Below, piece after piece: positions 46,900-58,310 of a stretch of 64,000 nucleotides of DNA. The stretch comes from Angiostrongylus vasorum. Its lineage: Eukaryota > Nematoda > Chromadorea > Rhabditida > Metastrongylidae. Position numbers and translations under genes: made by a program. The stretch lies in contig JADANN010000197.1 of the NCBI GenBank assembly GCA_018806985.1, positions 513,501 to 577,500 of the forward strand. Reading direction: 5' to 3'. Within the stretch, counting starts at the first letter, position 1. The number at the start of each line of letters is the position of its first letter. Below the pieces are notes generated by a model. The model had not been told where the DNA came from and did not search any database. It saw only the letters and a list, made by a program, of their open reading frames with translations.

Positions 46900-48340
46900 A
46901 TTCCCATGAATGGACATGTTTTGTGTAATCGCAGCAAACGTATAAGAACTTCTTCCCACCTGCCACAAGAGAGTATACAAACTTATCTATTGTAATTCCA
47001 TTCACAACACGATAGGATCCACTTACGGAAAACACAATGAGCTTAAAACTTTCCAATAAACACGATAAAAAAGAAACATTTTAGAAAGGTTGTGGAGATG
47101 AAATGAACTGCTACACAGGTTCGACGTCCAAAAATTAATCCCAAGTCAAATTCTAAATTAAGCACGCCCTTCTGAAGGGCGGTTCTGGTTTGCACAGCTG
47201 CTCAGAATATGAGAAAACGATTTTTGTCTCATATTTCAAACTCATCAGAAACCGGGCACAGCTAAGTATAAGGATGGAAAACACACGACAAAGTCAACAC
47301 ACAGAAAAAGATAAAGCATTGAATATAAAATGAAGAAAAATTAAATAAAGCTAAGCAAAAAGTCGACATATTCACAACTGTTGAAATAAAGCACAGTTAC
47401 CAACTTCCTTATGGATTCTAAGGACTTCAACATGTCTTCTACAATAGACAAAAAACCACCAGAGATAGCACGAAAAGCCATTTGTTTTTCCGAAAAATTT
47501 TTAAAAAATCGGAAACTTTGCTAAGTAAAGGTGTCCATTTAACTTTGTAGAAGAGGAAGTTAAACGGTAAAAGAACAAACTAAACACAACTCTACGCTGC
47601 AATCTTTAGTAGCTACAGCGGTGAACGCAGTCGAATAATAATTTCCGTCACGTTTTAGCAAGCTCTGTCGACTCTTTTTAAAGAAAGCTTTATTATTTCG
47701 TGGCATTTTAAACTAGTGTATTCTACTGTGTTCGCACTTAATTCACACCAGAAAGAAGGGATGAAAATAAAGAAAAAAAAAGAAAAAAAATTCAAGAGGC
47801 TTCTTTTAGATTCAGATGCTCATGTAGGGCCTTAGAAATAGTTATCAACATTAACGCTGAGAAACGTGAAGACTCTGTTTATGAACACAAACTACGACAC
47901 TATCTCCATAATCTCAGTTGTAGGCATCTGAGCTTCGAAGACAGAAAAGAACGCGCCCTCATGAATGATGAATAGGTGAAGAAGTGAAGTTCTAAAAAAG
48001 TTCTGCAGTTTCATGCAGAGCCGTTTCTGAATCTACGGAAGAGCTACGCATGGAGAAAACACGTTATGACACACAGTCGAACTGAAAAGTCGAAAAGGCT
48101 GATAAATGGATGCTACGTCGGCTGAAGGAAAACATGCAAACTCGTGGCACGTTGAGAGCGTTCTGTGTTTCTTTTGTGAAACAAAAACTGTCTGTTTGTG
48201 TATCGCAGTGTGACATGGGGACTAGAAATGAACACTGTGCAACAATTGACAACGCTCCGCTCAAGATCCACCCCTCCAAGTCAAATTTGCATAAAAAATG
48301 TTGCTGAAATCACTTTTATACTTCGGCTATGGAATTATTC
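46900..48340. other. Unassigned stretch
   Basis: AT-rich. Overlapping short frames at 48064-48307 are not recognised. Nothing else is assignable. Confidence 0.35.
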
Positions 48341-48344
48341 ACCA

Positions 48345-48755
48345 TATCTTCCGATCTCCTCCGAATGGTTTACCACCTCATTGTGGCTGGGAGGAATTCC
48401 TGGGTGTTGGGCTGCGATATACGTGGGAGAGATTCATGCCCCTAGCAGGGTGTCTCAAGCTGAGAAGGAGTCCGGCGTTTCCATCAGCAAGCATAGCTAA
48501 GAGTAAACCAATACCAGGATGCACCAGCGTCCAGGTATCCTAATCGCATGATGGCTAATCTCCCTCTGATCCACAGGGGTGGCGACTGCCTGTGTTGGTG
48601 ACGACATGGAGCAGACTTTGGCTAAGCTGACCTCCGAGACTCTAGGGAACCATAAAATTAAAGTAAAACCAGCAAAGCTCCGAAAAAAGGGAATTATGCT
48701 GGAACCCGCACAATCAGCGTGGACGGGTAATCCGAGTAACCAAGCAAGTATCTTC
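48345..48755 (+). mobile_element. SIDER copy
   Basis: Full block order is present; ends AACCAAGCAAGTATC. Probable TSD TATCTTC just before the start (about 48336) and at the end (about 48748). Confidence 0.88.
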
Positions 48756-48854
48756 AGCTCTGGTTAAATTACAGCAAAGTTTTCGGTCCAGAAAACGAAA
48801 AAGACCACAAAAGAATTGCAACGTTAGCCACTGATATTACTGAATAGAAAGTAT

Positions 48855-49130
48855 ATAACGTTTAACTTTTTCATTTACTGCCTATTACAATTTTTCATGG
48901 CAAGGTATTACGTGTGATACAACCACAATGATGCTAAGATGTTTGTAAAACACCGGACCGCAGGTGTCCACGGTGGGAAACGAACGCGCTGTTACCCTTT
49001 CCGGGTGCTAACGCGTTCACCACCACACCATGCGGGTCCTTCATTTCGCCTGTCTCTCAGCCAGTTCTATCGATCAGCGCCATCAGCAATCACTCGTCAA
49101 CTGGATTGATCTAGGAGCTCAAACCGGCAA
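48855..49130 (-). mobile_element. SINE3 copy
   Basis: It starts AACTTTTTCATTTACTGCC and includes CCACACCATGCGGGTCC, GCCTGTCTCTCAGCC and CACTCGTCAACTGG, with a decayed far end. Confidence 0.82.
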
Positions 49131-49139
49131 CAAACCCAG

Positions 49140-50060
49140 AAAGTACATAATTTTGCTGTAAGGAAATATCTGACAAGACGTCAGACAAAAAACATTTCTA
49201 AGATTCAGCAAGTATAGAGATGAAAAAGATACTCCGTCTCGCCAACCACACTAACTCGACTTCTGCCAAATCGAATATCACTTTAAAAAAAACGATGACG
49301 ATTAAATTATCAGAAAGTCTTTATCACCCAGGCCGCTACGAAAATACCTTCAGAAAATTCATAGGCTCTAAAGCGGCTGAATTTCGTTACGACAGAATGG
49401 AAAGAATTCGTATCTTGTTGGTAAAGACTATAGATGTACAAATAGAGTCTCTATAGAGTGGTTGTACAAATACTCTTCATTTTGCTATGATTTTAGAAAT
49501 ATTTTCCTCTATGTTGAACGATCGAAACGGAAATTGTTCGCATAACAGCCCTACAGTCCCTTCATCCTTTTTGTGCACTCAATTCGTCTTCTACATCGAA
49601 AATAATAATTTGTTCACCAACTAGTCTCCACAAAAAAAATCCTACACCATCATCATAAACGATGAAGTTTACAACGCATTTATTATTGGAAAGATGGCAG
49701 AAGGCCATCGAACAAAACAAACATAAATCATTGAATAATTTCATTTTTACGAAAATAAACTGCGGATGTGAAAGGCGGGTATATAAGAATATGTGAGTGT
49801 TTAATGAGTGTACCCCCACAATGCTATACCACCTCATCTTTGCAAACGGTGTTTTTTTTGCATAACTGCGGTGGACTTGGGGGAGATCACGATTTAAACC
49901 AGGAAGCCAAGTCACGAGTAAATCAAGGCCAGGTATCTTCTATCTTAGCTCTGAAATAAACCTATTCGCAAGACAGCAAACCTCCCACTGATGCACAAAG
50001 GTCGGAAATTGCTGTGACAACGCCGAGAGGGTGCCGTGACATCACAACCTCGGTAAAGGA
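49140..50060. other. Unassigned stretch
   Basis: Open frames at 49220-49456 (plus) and 49562-49915 (minus) show no known motif. Confidence 0.3.
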
Positions 50061-50064
50061 TAAG

Positions 50065-50340
50065 GGATAACGCTTTCGGTTTCGATCAATCCCATATGGA
50101 TGCCGCATGCATTCGACTTCATTTATCAACGTTGGAGGTGGTGAATGAATGCACATTTGGATTTTACAATGACTCGCAGTGGCCTAACGATGTATCGAGC
50201 CAGTTCTACAATCTTTCTAGACAGGTCTAGTACCAATTTGCCGACCTCGGCGGGATGGAAAGCTTGGTGAACCTGATGCCCAACGACCGATTGCATGTGT
50301 ATTGCACGGCGCTCCCGGCCACTGCGCTACGTGCGCCTTT
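50065..50340 (-). mobile_element. SINE1 copy
   Basis: CGCTTTCGGTTTCGATCAATC near 50070 to CCACTGCGCTACGTGCGCC near 50318. Body moderately diverged. Confidence 0.85.
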
Positions 50341-50344
50341 TTTT

Positions 50345-51295
50345 CGGCAATAATATAATAAATACTAACCCAGTAAATGGATGAATGCATGGAATTGTTT
50401 GGAGCATGAGGAATTCATTAAGTGGGAACCTTAGTAATAAGTCATTCTAGAGCAGCAGAGAAAGAAGTCCATCTTCCAAACCCACCCTTCATGTACTTGT
50501 TGGTGTATGGCTGTTCTTGGTTCGAGTATAATTCCCATACATATAGACTCACATCCAAGCTGTTAATGGCAACTCCTATGCACATTGCCAAGCACGACAA
50601 TATGTGGAAGTGAATGTCACCACCGAAAAGAATGTCTGCGCTTAGACTAAACTAAGTTCCTCACATAAGAAGCAATCGCCTTATCAAATATGTGTAGTAC
50701 AGAAAATATTGCCTGACAACTATTTAAAGAACTACACATTAATCTACTTAATGTACCTCTCTCATCTGTTGATCTATTGATCACCATTAATACAGCAATG
50801 ACAGTTTAGTAGGTACTCTTTTGCAGAGCCTCCTTCTCTTTCCACTGAAATGTATGATTACAAACTATTATCAAATCCTGATGACAATCAAACGTCCACG
50901 AAAATATTAAGCAAGTAAGCAACACCAGAGTGTCGGATTATCCAGTTTCAACGCAAATTCTAGAAAAGGCAAGTTAGATCATTTCATTCTGAGCACAATA
51001 TAACTATACACAACGACCTGGAAATAGAGTCATCCGAATAATTGAACACTATCCCTCAAATCCTCTGACGAAAGGCACACCCACCCAGACATTTCTTCGA
51101 TAAATAACATACTGTTGCCCTAAAATAATTTTTTTGGATCCACTACAGTCTCCACAATGTGTTCATTAGAAAACCGATGGCAGTACACTTTTAGATACAG
51201 CAATTAAGGACCGGTTGACTAATGTGTAATATGTGCCTCTGTTTGGCAAATTTGACAGCCTTGTTACTAAAACTTCTATTTTAATACAGTACTAC
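50345..51295. other. Unassigned; intron or 3' flank of ICMT
   Basis: The C-terminal exon of ICMT (usually encoding a FGEEY...VPTGLPF-like end) should lie downstream of 51771 on the minus strand. I searched here by eye and did not find it. Confidence 0.3.
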
Positions 51296-51307
51296 AAAAC
51301 TTCTATT

Positions 51308-51681
51308 CTTCCCAGTGGTTCACCGTCTCATCGTGGCTGGGATGTGTTCATGGGTGTCTTGCAATGTGCAGCGGGGGGATTCATTCCTCCGGCAGGGTCT
51401 CCCATGATGAGGAGTTTCCATTAGGAAGCCCAGCTAAGAGTAAACCAATACCAGGGTCATCATCGTTCTGGTATCAAACTAGCTGCATGGTGGTGAATCT
51501 CCCTCTGATCCACAAGCGTGGAAACTTCCTGTAGTAGTGACGACTTGGCGCAGACGTTGGCCAGGCTGACATTGGGACCCCAGGGAAACATAGTGGCTAA
51601 ACCAGCAAAACTCCGGAGTAATGGAGATTATGATATGGCACGCACAACTAGTGAGGACGAGTCATCCAAGTAGCAAAGTAT
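51308..51681 (+). mobile_element. SIDER copy with 12-bp TSD
   Basis: Full family block order. Exact direct repeat AAAACTTCTATT at 51296-51307 and 51682-51693. Inserted antisense about 90 bp beyond the donor of the ICMT exon. Confidence 0.93.
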
Positions 51682-51770
51682 AAAACTTCTATTAAGGCTT
51701 CCATTATAGAAAGGCCATTTTCTTGTACGTAACGGCAAAATAGTCAACATTATCGCGGAATAAAACTCAC

Positions 51771-52556
51771 CAAAAAAAGTGAATTAAGTCCCTTTCTTCA
51801 TCATAAATTCGTTCATTGAAGAAATGCCAAGTGATATAGGCGTAAGAAAAGAGGCAAATAGGATTGCAAAGAATAATTTGAGTACCTATGCTCCACAAAA
51901 ACCAACCAGCATATCCTGGGTGACGAAGGTAGGAATAGATACCGGTTGTGACCAGTCGATGATCTGGACGTTTCGAGAGTGCTAACCGATGAGTGAAGCC
52001 ATTTCCAGCATGAAGCATTGCTAGCTTACGAATTACCTCACCGCACATACAAATGATGAATCCAAGCCCACTGATAGCGTACACCTTTAGAAACGGCGTA
52101 AAGTAAACTTCCAGGAAGAACTCCGTCCAACTTGCAAAGGCCGCAATCCAATATGCTGTCGAATGATTTAGTAGAAAGGAGTCAGGTTGTAGTGATCGAC
52201 GATTCGATACAGCAGTGACGATGAATTCAGAAAAAATGGAAGAGTGACAGGACGAAAGTGTAGCCACAGAATATACCTAGTGGAGACGCTTTCCAATAAA
52301 ACAGCAGAGTTGTCGATGCACCATTCAACAAGCCCAGAAATGTCGCTTGTAGAGCGTAGATCGGCTTCTGACCGTAATATTTTCCACAAAAATACGCATT
52401 CAACATACAGACGACGAATGCCATGAGGAGCATCACTACTCCGCAAAACCACGACACAACTGCTATGGCGAAACTGCTTACGAAGAAGTTCAAGCTCCCA
52501 CGAAATTCGTTGTCGTTTCGGTACTGTCGGCATAGCGACATCCATGTGACTGGCAT
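51771..52556 (-). CDS. Isoprenylcysteine carboxyl methyltransferase (ICMT), partial, one frameshift
   Basis: ICMT is an ER multi-pass membrane enzyme that uses SAM to methylate the C-terminal prenylcysteine of CaaX proteins. The exon follows an acceptor (GATTTTAG|ATG at 52556), so either trans-splicing or a 5' UTR intron precedes it. Several hydrophobic segments come first, then family landmarks: LSLFHF, EFIVTAVSNRRSLQPDSFLL, GEVIRKLAMLHAGNGFTH, LVTTGIYSYLRHPGYAGWFL, WSIGTQIILCNPI and DEERDLIHFF, ending at donor GTGAGT. The catalytic RHP, NP and E residues are present. A T6 run (plus 52231-52236) shifts the frame between LSLFHF and EFIVTAV; five Ts would restore the expected reading. The usual short C-terminal exon is not found. 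Confidence 0.92.
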
Positions 52557-52797
52557 CTAAAATCACTACATTTTAGTTTCACGGTTTCAGTGCGAAGGTA
52601 TGTTTTTTGTAAAAAAAACAACAACATACAACGGAAGATTCACGAGAAATAGCAATCACTATCTAAAATTGAACTGGTTACTCCCAAAAGTGCTATGGAA
52701 TTAAAATTGTAAGTCCCAACTCCGACTTCAATGGGAATACCTTTGTTCCCTGATGAGCAAATATGATGATGTCCAGCATTTCTGACGATCAATTCAT

Positions 52798-53181
52798 TAG
52801 ACCTCCTAACGGTTTACCGCCACATCGTTGCTGGGAGGTGTACCTGGGTGTAGGGCTAAGGTGTAGTACAGCAGGGGGATTTCCCCCAGAATCTCCCAAG
52901 CTGAGGATTCTGGAGTTTCCATCAGGAAGTCCAGCTAAGATTAAACCGATACCAGGATCCACCACCGTTCAGGTATCAAACTAGTCGCACGGTGGCAAAT
53001 CTCCCTCAGATACGCAAGGGCGGCGACTGCCTGTGGGGGGTGACGACCTGGTGCAGACTTTCGCTTGGCTGACCACGAGACTTAAGGAAACCACAACAGC
53101 TAAACCAGCAAATCTCCAAAAACGCGGAAATTATGCTCGGGCCCGCACATCCAGTGAAGACGACCCATCCAAGTATCCAAG
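52798..53181 (+). mobile_element. SIDER copy
   Basis: Full block order. TSD CAATTCAT at 52790-52797 and 53182-53189. Lies upstream of the ICMT exon in the opposite orientation. Confidence 0.92.
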
Positions 53182-53189
53182 CAATTCAT

Positions 53190-54025
53190 CAGGATGATGA
53201 ACAAAATCATAAACTGCCATTTAACAACGTTCTACTTTTATCTTTTTCTTTTTTCCCTTTCCCTATCTAATTTGAATGATTGAGAGAAATGTACCTAGTA
53301 GAGCTTCAGTCGATGATTATCAATTAAAAAAAAGGAATTGTAGGTGAATTAAAAACCACTACGATTTCATTTATGAGCTCTGAACTTCATTTAAAAAAAA
53401 TGAATGAGGTCAATTTTTGCTTAAACTAGATGAATTTAAAGAGTTGAAAAATGAACTGCACTAAACGAGAAAGGAAGCGACCACAGTAGAAGTAGAATGT
53501 GGAACAACGGCTTTTTCTCTTGGTCATACAAAAACAAAAAAGAAGGAAAGGAAAATCAAAGCAACTAAGGTACAACATTAGTACACTAGACAAAGATGAA
53601 CTTAGTAAAATAACAGTTCTTGCCCTCCTTGCTATTAAATGCTAAGCATGCGGTGCTTCCAAAGAATTAGTTCCTGCATCTAAGCTAACCAACTGAAATG
53701 GACGGCTGTTCGAAAAGTACAAGAAACTCATCTGAAACCTAACTAGTGGGAATCTGAGGCTTTCAATATAAAATTGTAGAATGATCAACATTTATGAAAA
53801 GGACTTTAGTGAGAACATTATTCAATGTTCCTCAAAAACCTAACTTTTATACACTCAGTTATGGGAGGAAATCTGCCCTATTAACGGAAACCATTGCTCT
53901 TATCGCAATATTCTTGAATATTTAAGAAGAGATGATCAACTTATCAGGACGATGAAACGCCGCTTCGAAGTTCAACGCTACACTTTGCCCAAACATACTA
54001 TCAACTTAGATCCATGCACTATTTC
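53190..54025. other. AT-rich, unassigned
   Basis: No gene or repeat is recognised between the SIDER and the next SINE1. Confidence 0.4.
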
Positions 54026-54029
54026 TACA

Positions 54030-54307
54030 AGATCTGCGCATGTGGCGCAGTGATCGGGAGGCGCCATGCAATACACATGGGATCGACCTCTGCATCTAAA
54101 CCCCACCAAGCCTTCCACTCCTCCGAGGTCGGTAACTGGTACCAGACTCGTCTGGGAGTATAGGAGCACTGGCTCCATACATCGGTAGGCCATCGCAAGT
54201 CATCATATAGGCCAAATACGCATTTAATCACCTCGAAAGATGCTCAATGAAATCGAACGCATGGCGCATCACTCGGGGGATTGATCAACGTCGTGAGCTT
54301 CATCCTT
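54030..54307 (+). mobile_element. SINE1 copy followed by TA tail
   Basis: Head GCGCATGTGGCGCAGTGATC and 3' end CGTCGTGAGCTTCATCCTTT. It is followed by about 55 bp of CATA/CACG-rich sequence and then (TA)n. Confidence 0.9.
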
Positions 54308-54360
54308 TTATCCATTATACACGGACATAATCTGTACACATACGTGCACGTCTATGTAAG

Positions 54361-54363
54361 TAC

Positions 54364-54436
<73 letters not shown>
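54361..54436. repeat. (TA)n microsatellite
   Basis: TA run with one CA interruption near 54379. It continues the 3' tail of the SINE1 copy at 54030. Confidence 0.97.
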
Positions 54437-54437
<1 letters not shown>

Positions 54438-54479
54438 GAGGTAAGTTTAAACACACTAACCAGATAAGACTAGCAAGCG

Positions 54480-54660
54480 ACTAAACGAGACGGCGCGTGA
54501 GAGCGCGATAGTATCGACGAATGCGCGCCGCGCCGCACATCGTCCTCATTGCGGCGGCCGCAATGCCGCGCGCGAATCGCCGGTGGCCGTCTCTCGTGAG
54601 GCGGCGGATGAGTGACGACTGGTCACGTGTTCTGAGCCAGGAGTGAATCCGAGTAAGGAG
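54480..54660. promoter_or_regulatory. CpG island, possible promoter
   Basis: GCGCGCCGCGCCGCACATCG, GCGGCGGCCGCAATGCCGCG and a TCACGTG box are packed together in AT-rich surroundings. It could drive the minus-strand ICMT gene about 2 kb away or an unrecognised plus-strand transcript. No coding exon is recognised beside it. Confidence 0.4.
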
Positions 54661-55049
54661 AGTGAGGCTGTTTCATTTGAAAGTAGGGGACGGGAAAATA
54701 GTTGCATTCGCCATCAAGAGGAATTGTGGTGTTTCACCAGTTAATGATCGACGTTCAGCTGTAAACGTCATGAATGGTACTTTGATAACGAATCAGCTGA
54801 TATGCGTAAAGTTTTAGTGGTATGCTGAAAAACGAGATTTTTAGTGTCACTCGCGAGCTCTAGAAGGTTATCGAAGCGAAACAGAACGTATCTCCAGTTT
54901 ACGTGACAAAAGAAACCATCAAGAAGCCCTGTTTGATGTATGTACCAACAAAAGTATATGCTGAAACCAATGCATACATTTGCGAACATGTCAGTAGGGA
55001 AAAAAAGGCTTTAGACGAGAAAGTATGGCAAGATTTCTATAAAATTACA

Positions 55050-55160
55050 ATAAAGTGGCGAGTAGCGCAGTGGAAGTGGTGCCGATCATCAAGAGCGCGG
55101 TTCTGGTCTGGCTTCGCGCAGGGCTCACGGAAGCCACGCAACGATTTGAGGTCACACACT
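55050..55160 (+). mobile_element. SINE2 head fragment
   Basis: GGCGAGTAGCGCAGTGGAAG then GTGCCGATCATCAAGAGCGC matches the tRNA-like head of SINE2 at 39785-40135. Confidence 0.55.
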
Positions 55161-55379
55161 AGAAACTCTAGTCAGGAAAAAGTTGCCATGAACCGTCAAA
55201 ATATTAGGAAGAGCTTGCTACTAATTTGCTAAAGTTGATTCGGGATGACCACAAAGGGTTCAGGATAATGCGTTGTGTTGAGCAATATGCTTCATGCAGT
55301 CAGGTCCATTCGTGCCATCGCAGAGGTGATTTAAAGTACATTTTTAATTTTTTTCACTTTGAACACTTTAGTTGACCAC

Positions 55380-55720
55380 ACCCTAACGGTGCCATTAGCT
55401 ACCACACGTCAACGGGACTGATATGGGAAGCATAAATCGGCATTGAACCCAGTTAAGCTGAGGCTACAGTCGAATGTAATCTGTAATCTATAATCGCTTT
55501 ATTTCCTGCCCATTATTTACGGTAGGGTATTATGCAAAAATGCAACTATAAGGATGCAGAGATATTTGCAAAAACTCTGACCCCAGCAGGCTGGAAGACA
55601 AAGCAAAGGCCTCAATGGTGCAGCGAGTAACAAGTCATTCCCCTGGGAAGGGTAATCGTGGATTCGAATCTGGACTGAACTATGGGTTTTGCAAATATCT
55701 CAGCGTCATTGATGTTATAC
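55380..55720. repeat. SINE3 pieces in both orientations
   Basis: A minus part (TGAACCCAGTTAAGCTGAGG near 55445) is followed by a second piece with a tRNA-like region CAATGGTGCAGCGAGTAAC at 55612-55630, GGATTCGAATCTGG (B-box) near 55660 and GCAAATATCTCAGCG. The A-box and B-box here are the best in the SINE3 family. Confidence 0.75.
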
Positions 55721-55724
55721 ATAG

Positions 55725-56350
55725 ATACTTTAGTGATCGATAACTTAGCAGTTGCAGAAAAAACAAATACAGACGCAGCTACGTTGAACATTAATCTATA
55801 AATCATATGTCTCAGCTTACAACTTCATTATTACGGAAAAATCCACTAGAACCAATACATTTTTGGCAATGAGACTGAAATTCCATTACAGTTAAATTGC
55901 AGACATCTACAAATGTACGAATCTTCTGAAGAGATTTTAATCAGCGACTTGGTAGCATAGGATTTTCTGGGCGACTAAGCTGTTAGGATGCTTGAAGAAG
56001 TGCCAGATGGTTAACAGAGGCTTCACCGAGTACTGTGGATGAAGAGAAGCTTCGTTTTTCAATTACTTAAACTTTTACTTAGGAAGTCAATCCTGGGTAT
56101 TGTTACGAAACTTTTACAGTTTTAACTACTGGAAGTTAGGAACGTTGCAGAGCTTCATCTATTTGTTGACAGTAAATCACTGTTGAATTCTGTTTGTAGG
56201 AGGATATCGTGGATAATGCCAGATCTTGTGCACCAAAACACTGGCATAACATTCTTCTCATAAAAACTTAGAATAGAGGATGTGCCTTCGTGTTTAGACT
56301 TTGGGCCAGATTCCTTTATGATATCGTGGGTCTTAGAATAACCTAACAAT
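55725..56350. other. Unassigned stretch
   Basis: No recognised feature; short open frames only. Confidence 0.35.
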
Positions 56351-56362
56351 AGTGAAATCTCT

Positions 56363-56756
56363 CCTCCCAACGGTTTACCGCCTCATCGTGGCTGGGAGGT
56401 GTTCCTGGGTGTCGGACTGCGATATACAGCGTGGGGATTCGTCTCACCTGCACGGTCTCCCAAATTGAGAAGGAGTCCAGCGTTTCCATCAGGAAGCCTA
56501 GCTAAGAGTAAACCAATACCAGGATCCACCACCGTCCTGGTATCAAAGTTGCATGGTGGCAAATCTCCCTCTGATCCACAAGCGCAGCGACTGCCTGTCG
56601 TGGTTACGACACGGGGAAGACTTTGGCCAGGCTGTCCTCGGGATTCCAAGGAACCACAATGGCTTAACCAGCAAATCTCCAAAAAGTGGTGATTATGCTG
56701 GGGCCCGCATAACTAGGGAGGACGGGCCGTTCCAGTATGAAGTAAGTAAGTAAGTA
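56363..56756 (+). mobile_element. SIDER copy with intact (AAGT)n tail
   Basis: A 394-bp copy with TSD AAATCTCT at 56355-56362 and 56757-56764. The tail GAAGTAAGTAAGTAAGTA has the same repeat unit as the RTE-B tail. It is the best copy for defining family ends (starts CCTCCCAACGGTTTACCG). Confidence 0.94.
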
Positions 56757-56769
56757 AAATCTCTTGGAC

Positions 56770-57255
56770 CACAGACTTTTGCCTTGCCAGGAGTTTACTT
56801 TTTCAATAAGTTGCATAGCATTGTATTAACTTACGTAGAACAATATTGTATGGAGTTAGGGTTTTACTATTTGATACCAAGATACGAACAAATTTCATTT
56901 CTCTGGAATCCATGTATACTTAGCACCTACAGGGTAATCCATCGGTTGTCTAAGGACAGCAAACTTACTCTCTACTTCAGGGTTCCTTCGCTTTTTCAAG
57001 GCATCCAGTTTCTGCAGAGATCACTTTTCACAAAACAGTTTAGTTTCTGTAGTCTTACCATTAAATCAATGAAATGCAACTAGACAACTCTGTTTACAGC
57101 GCAATAATTTTCAAATACATAGCAAAAACACCAAAACTCGATTGCCAGATTTATTCTCTGCTCACAGTTGTCTCGTCTCACTGAATAGAACCCATTAGAA
57201 AACTCTCGAACGCGTCAAAAAACTGAAGATGACATTTCTGGAGCCTCCTAGGAGA
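56770..57255. other. Unassigned stretch with a 99-aa open frame
   Basis: The plus-strand frame 56784-57083 has a reasonable length but no known motif or splice context. Confidence 0.25.
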
Positions 57256-57261
57256 ATTCAC

Positions 57262-57815
57262 AACATTTTATTTTTATTTTCCGCCTTCTATACTTTTATG
57301 GCAGGTTCTTAAGCCAAATACAACCAGAAACCGCAGGTGTTTGCGGTGGGGGAACCAACGCGCTATTGTCCCTATCCGCGGAGTAACGCGTTTACCACAA
57401 CACCATGCGGGTCCTTCGTTTCGCCTGTCTCTCAGCTAGTTCCATCGATCAGCGCCATCAGCCGAGTTTTGCAAATATCTCAGTAACGTTGTGGTTGTAT
57501 TTCGCTTAGTACCCTGCCGTGAAAATTGTAGTAGGCGGAAAATAAAAAGGTAAAACATTGTGATTTCAACTACAGCCTCAGCTTAACTGGGTTCAATGCC
57601 GATGTGGGCTTCCCCAGATCAATCCCGTTGACGAGTGATTGCTGACGGCACTGATCAACAGAACTAGCTGAGAGACAGGCGAAACGAAGGACCCGCATGG
57701 TGGGGTGGTGAACGCGTTACTCCCCGGAAAGGAAAATACCGCGTTCGTTCCTCACCGCAAACACCTGCGGTCCCGAGTTTTGCAAATATCTCAGCAATCT
57801 TTTGGTTGTATTTCG
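57262..57815. repeat. SINE3 head-to-head inverted pair
   Basis: A minus copy (57262-57480, CATGCGGGTCCTTCGTTTCG) and a plus copy (57560-57815, ACAGCCTCAGCTTAACTGGG to GCAAATATCTCAGCA) are separated by about 80 bp containing their shared tail. The pair could fold into a long hairpin. Confidence 0.85.
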
Positions 57816-57819
57816 CTTA

Positions 57820-58165
57820 ATAACTTCCTAGGGAGAGTTCGATAACGAGGAAGACAGCAAACATGTGACAAGGAGTTTCTTAGCATTTGAAACTCCTCAT
57901 GAGGCAAAAATGAATTGAGTGAGGCTACGCCACACATTGAAAAAGATCTACTTAGAGAAAAGCACTCAACGACAACGCCACTACACGCATTGACATCAGT
58001 GCATATACTCTCCAACTTTACTTTGTAGTAGAGTTTATTTGCCACAGTTTCTGCATTCAGCTGATAGCCTTTCCATCACAAACCTTGTGCCACAAGTAGT
58101 CAATGGAAAGCTATCCTCTACATATAACCGAATTCACTCCTTTATAAATCCCACGTCCGACTTTC
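57820..58165. other. Unassigned stretch
   Basis: The minus open frame at 57791-58045 overlaps the SINE3 end and is not convincing. Confidence 0.35.
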
Positions 58166-58169
58166 TGTT

Positions 58170-58310
58170 AACCTCGGCATTGATCAAGTAATTCTTCGTA
58201 TTCTTGTTGAACAAACACGAGGTGTTATTTTTATTCTTTATTCACAAACAAGCTGACGTTTCGGCGGATTTCGCCTTCCTCAGAGCCTGGAAAGGTCAAG
58301 TTGACATTTC
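58170..58310 (-). mobile_element. Penelope terminal-repeat fragment
   Basis: It contains TTGTTGAACAAACACGAGGTG and CAAGCTGACGTTTCGGCGG as in the other arms, with an intact hammerhead at 58251-58287. The coding region is absent. Confidence 0.8.
58251..58287 (-). ncRNA. Small hammerhead ribozyme motif, core intact
   Basis: Minus strand: GGCU - CUGAGGA - A - GGCG AAAUC CGCC - GAAAC - GUC - AGCU. CUGANGA and GAAA are perfect, stem II has four G-C/C-G pairs, and stem I GGCU/AGCU pairs with one G-U. This is the strongest stem II of the lower-strand copies. Confidence 0.82.

Noticed and set aside
48345..48767. Host protein from open frames such as 48579-48767 or 56399-56692
   Set aside because: The same frames recur in all SIDER copies; they are repeat sequence without conserved coding.
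52168..52566. 132-aa alternative frame over the ICMT N-terminus
   Set aside because: The overlapping frame starting at 52556 has the hydrophobic segments and the LSLFHF landmark of ICMT; this one does not.
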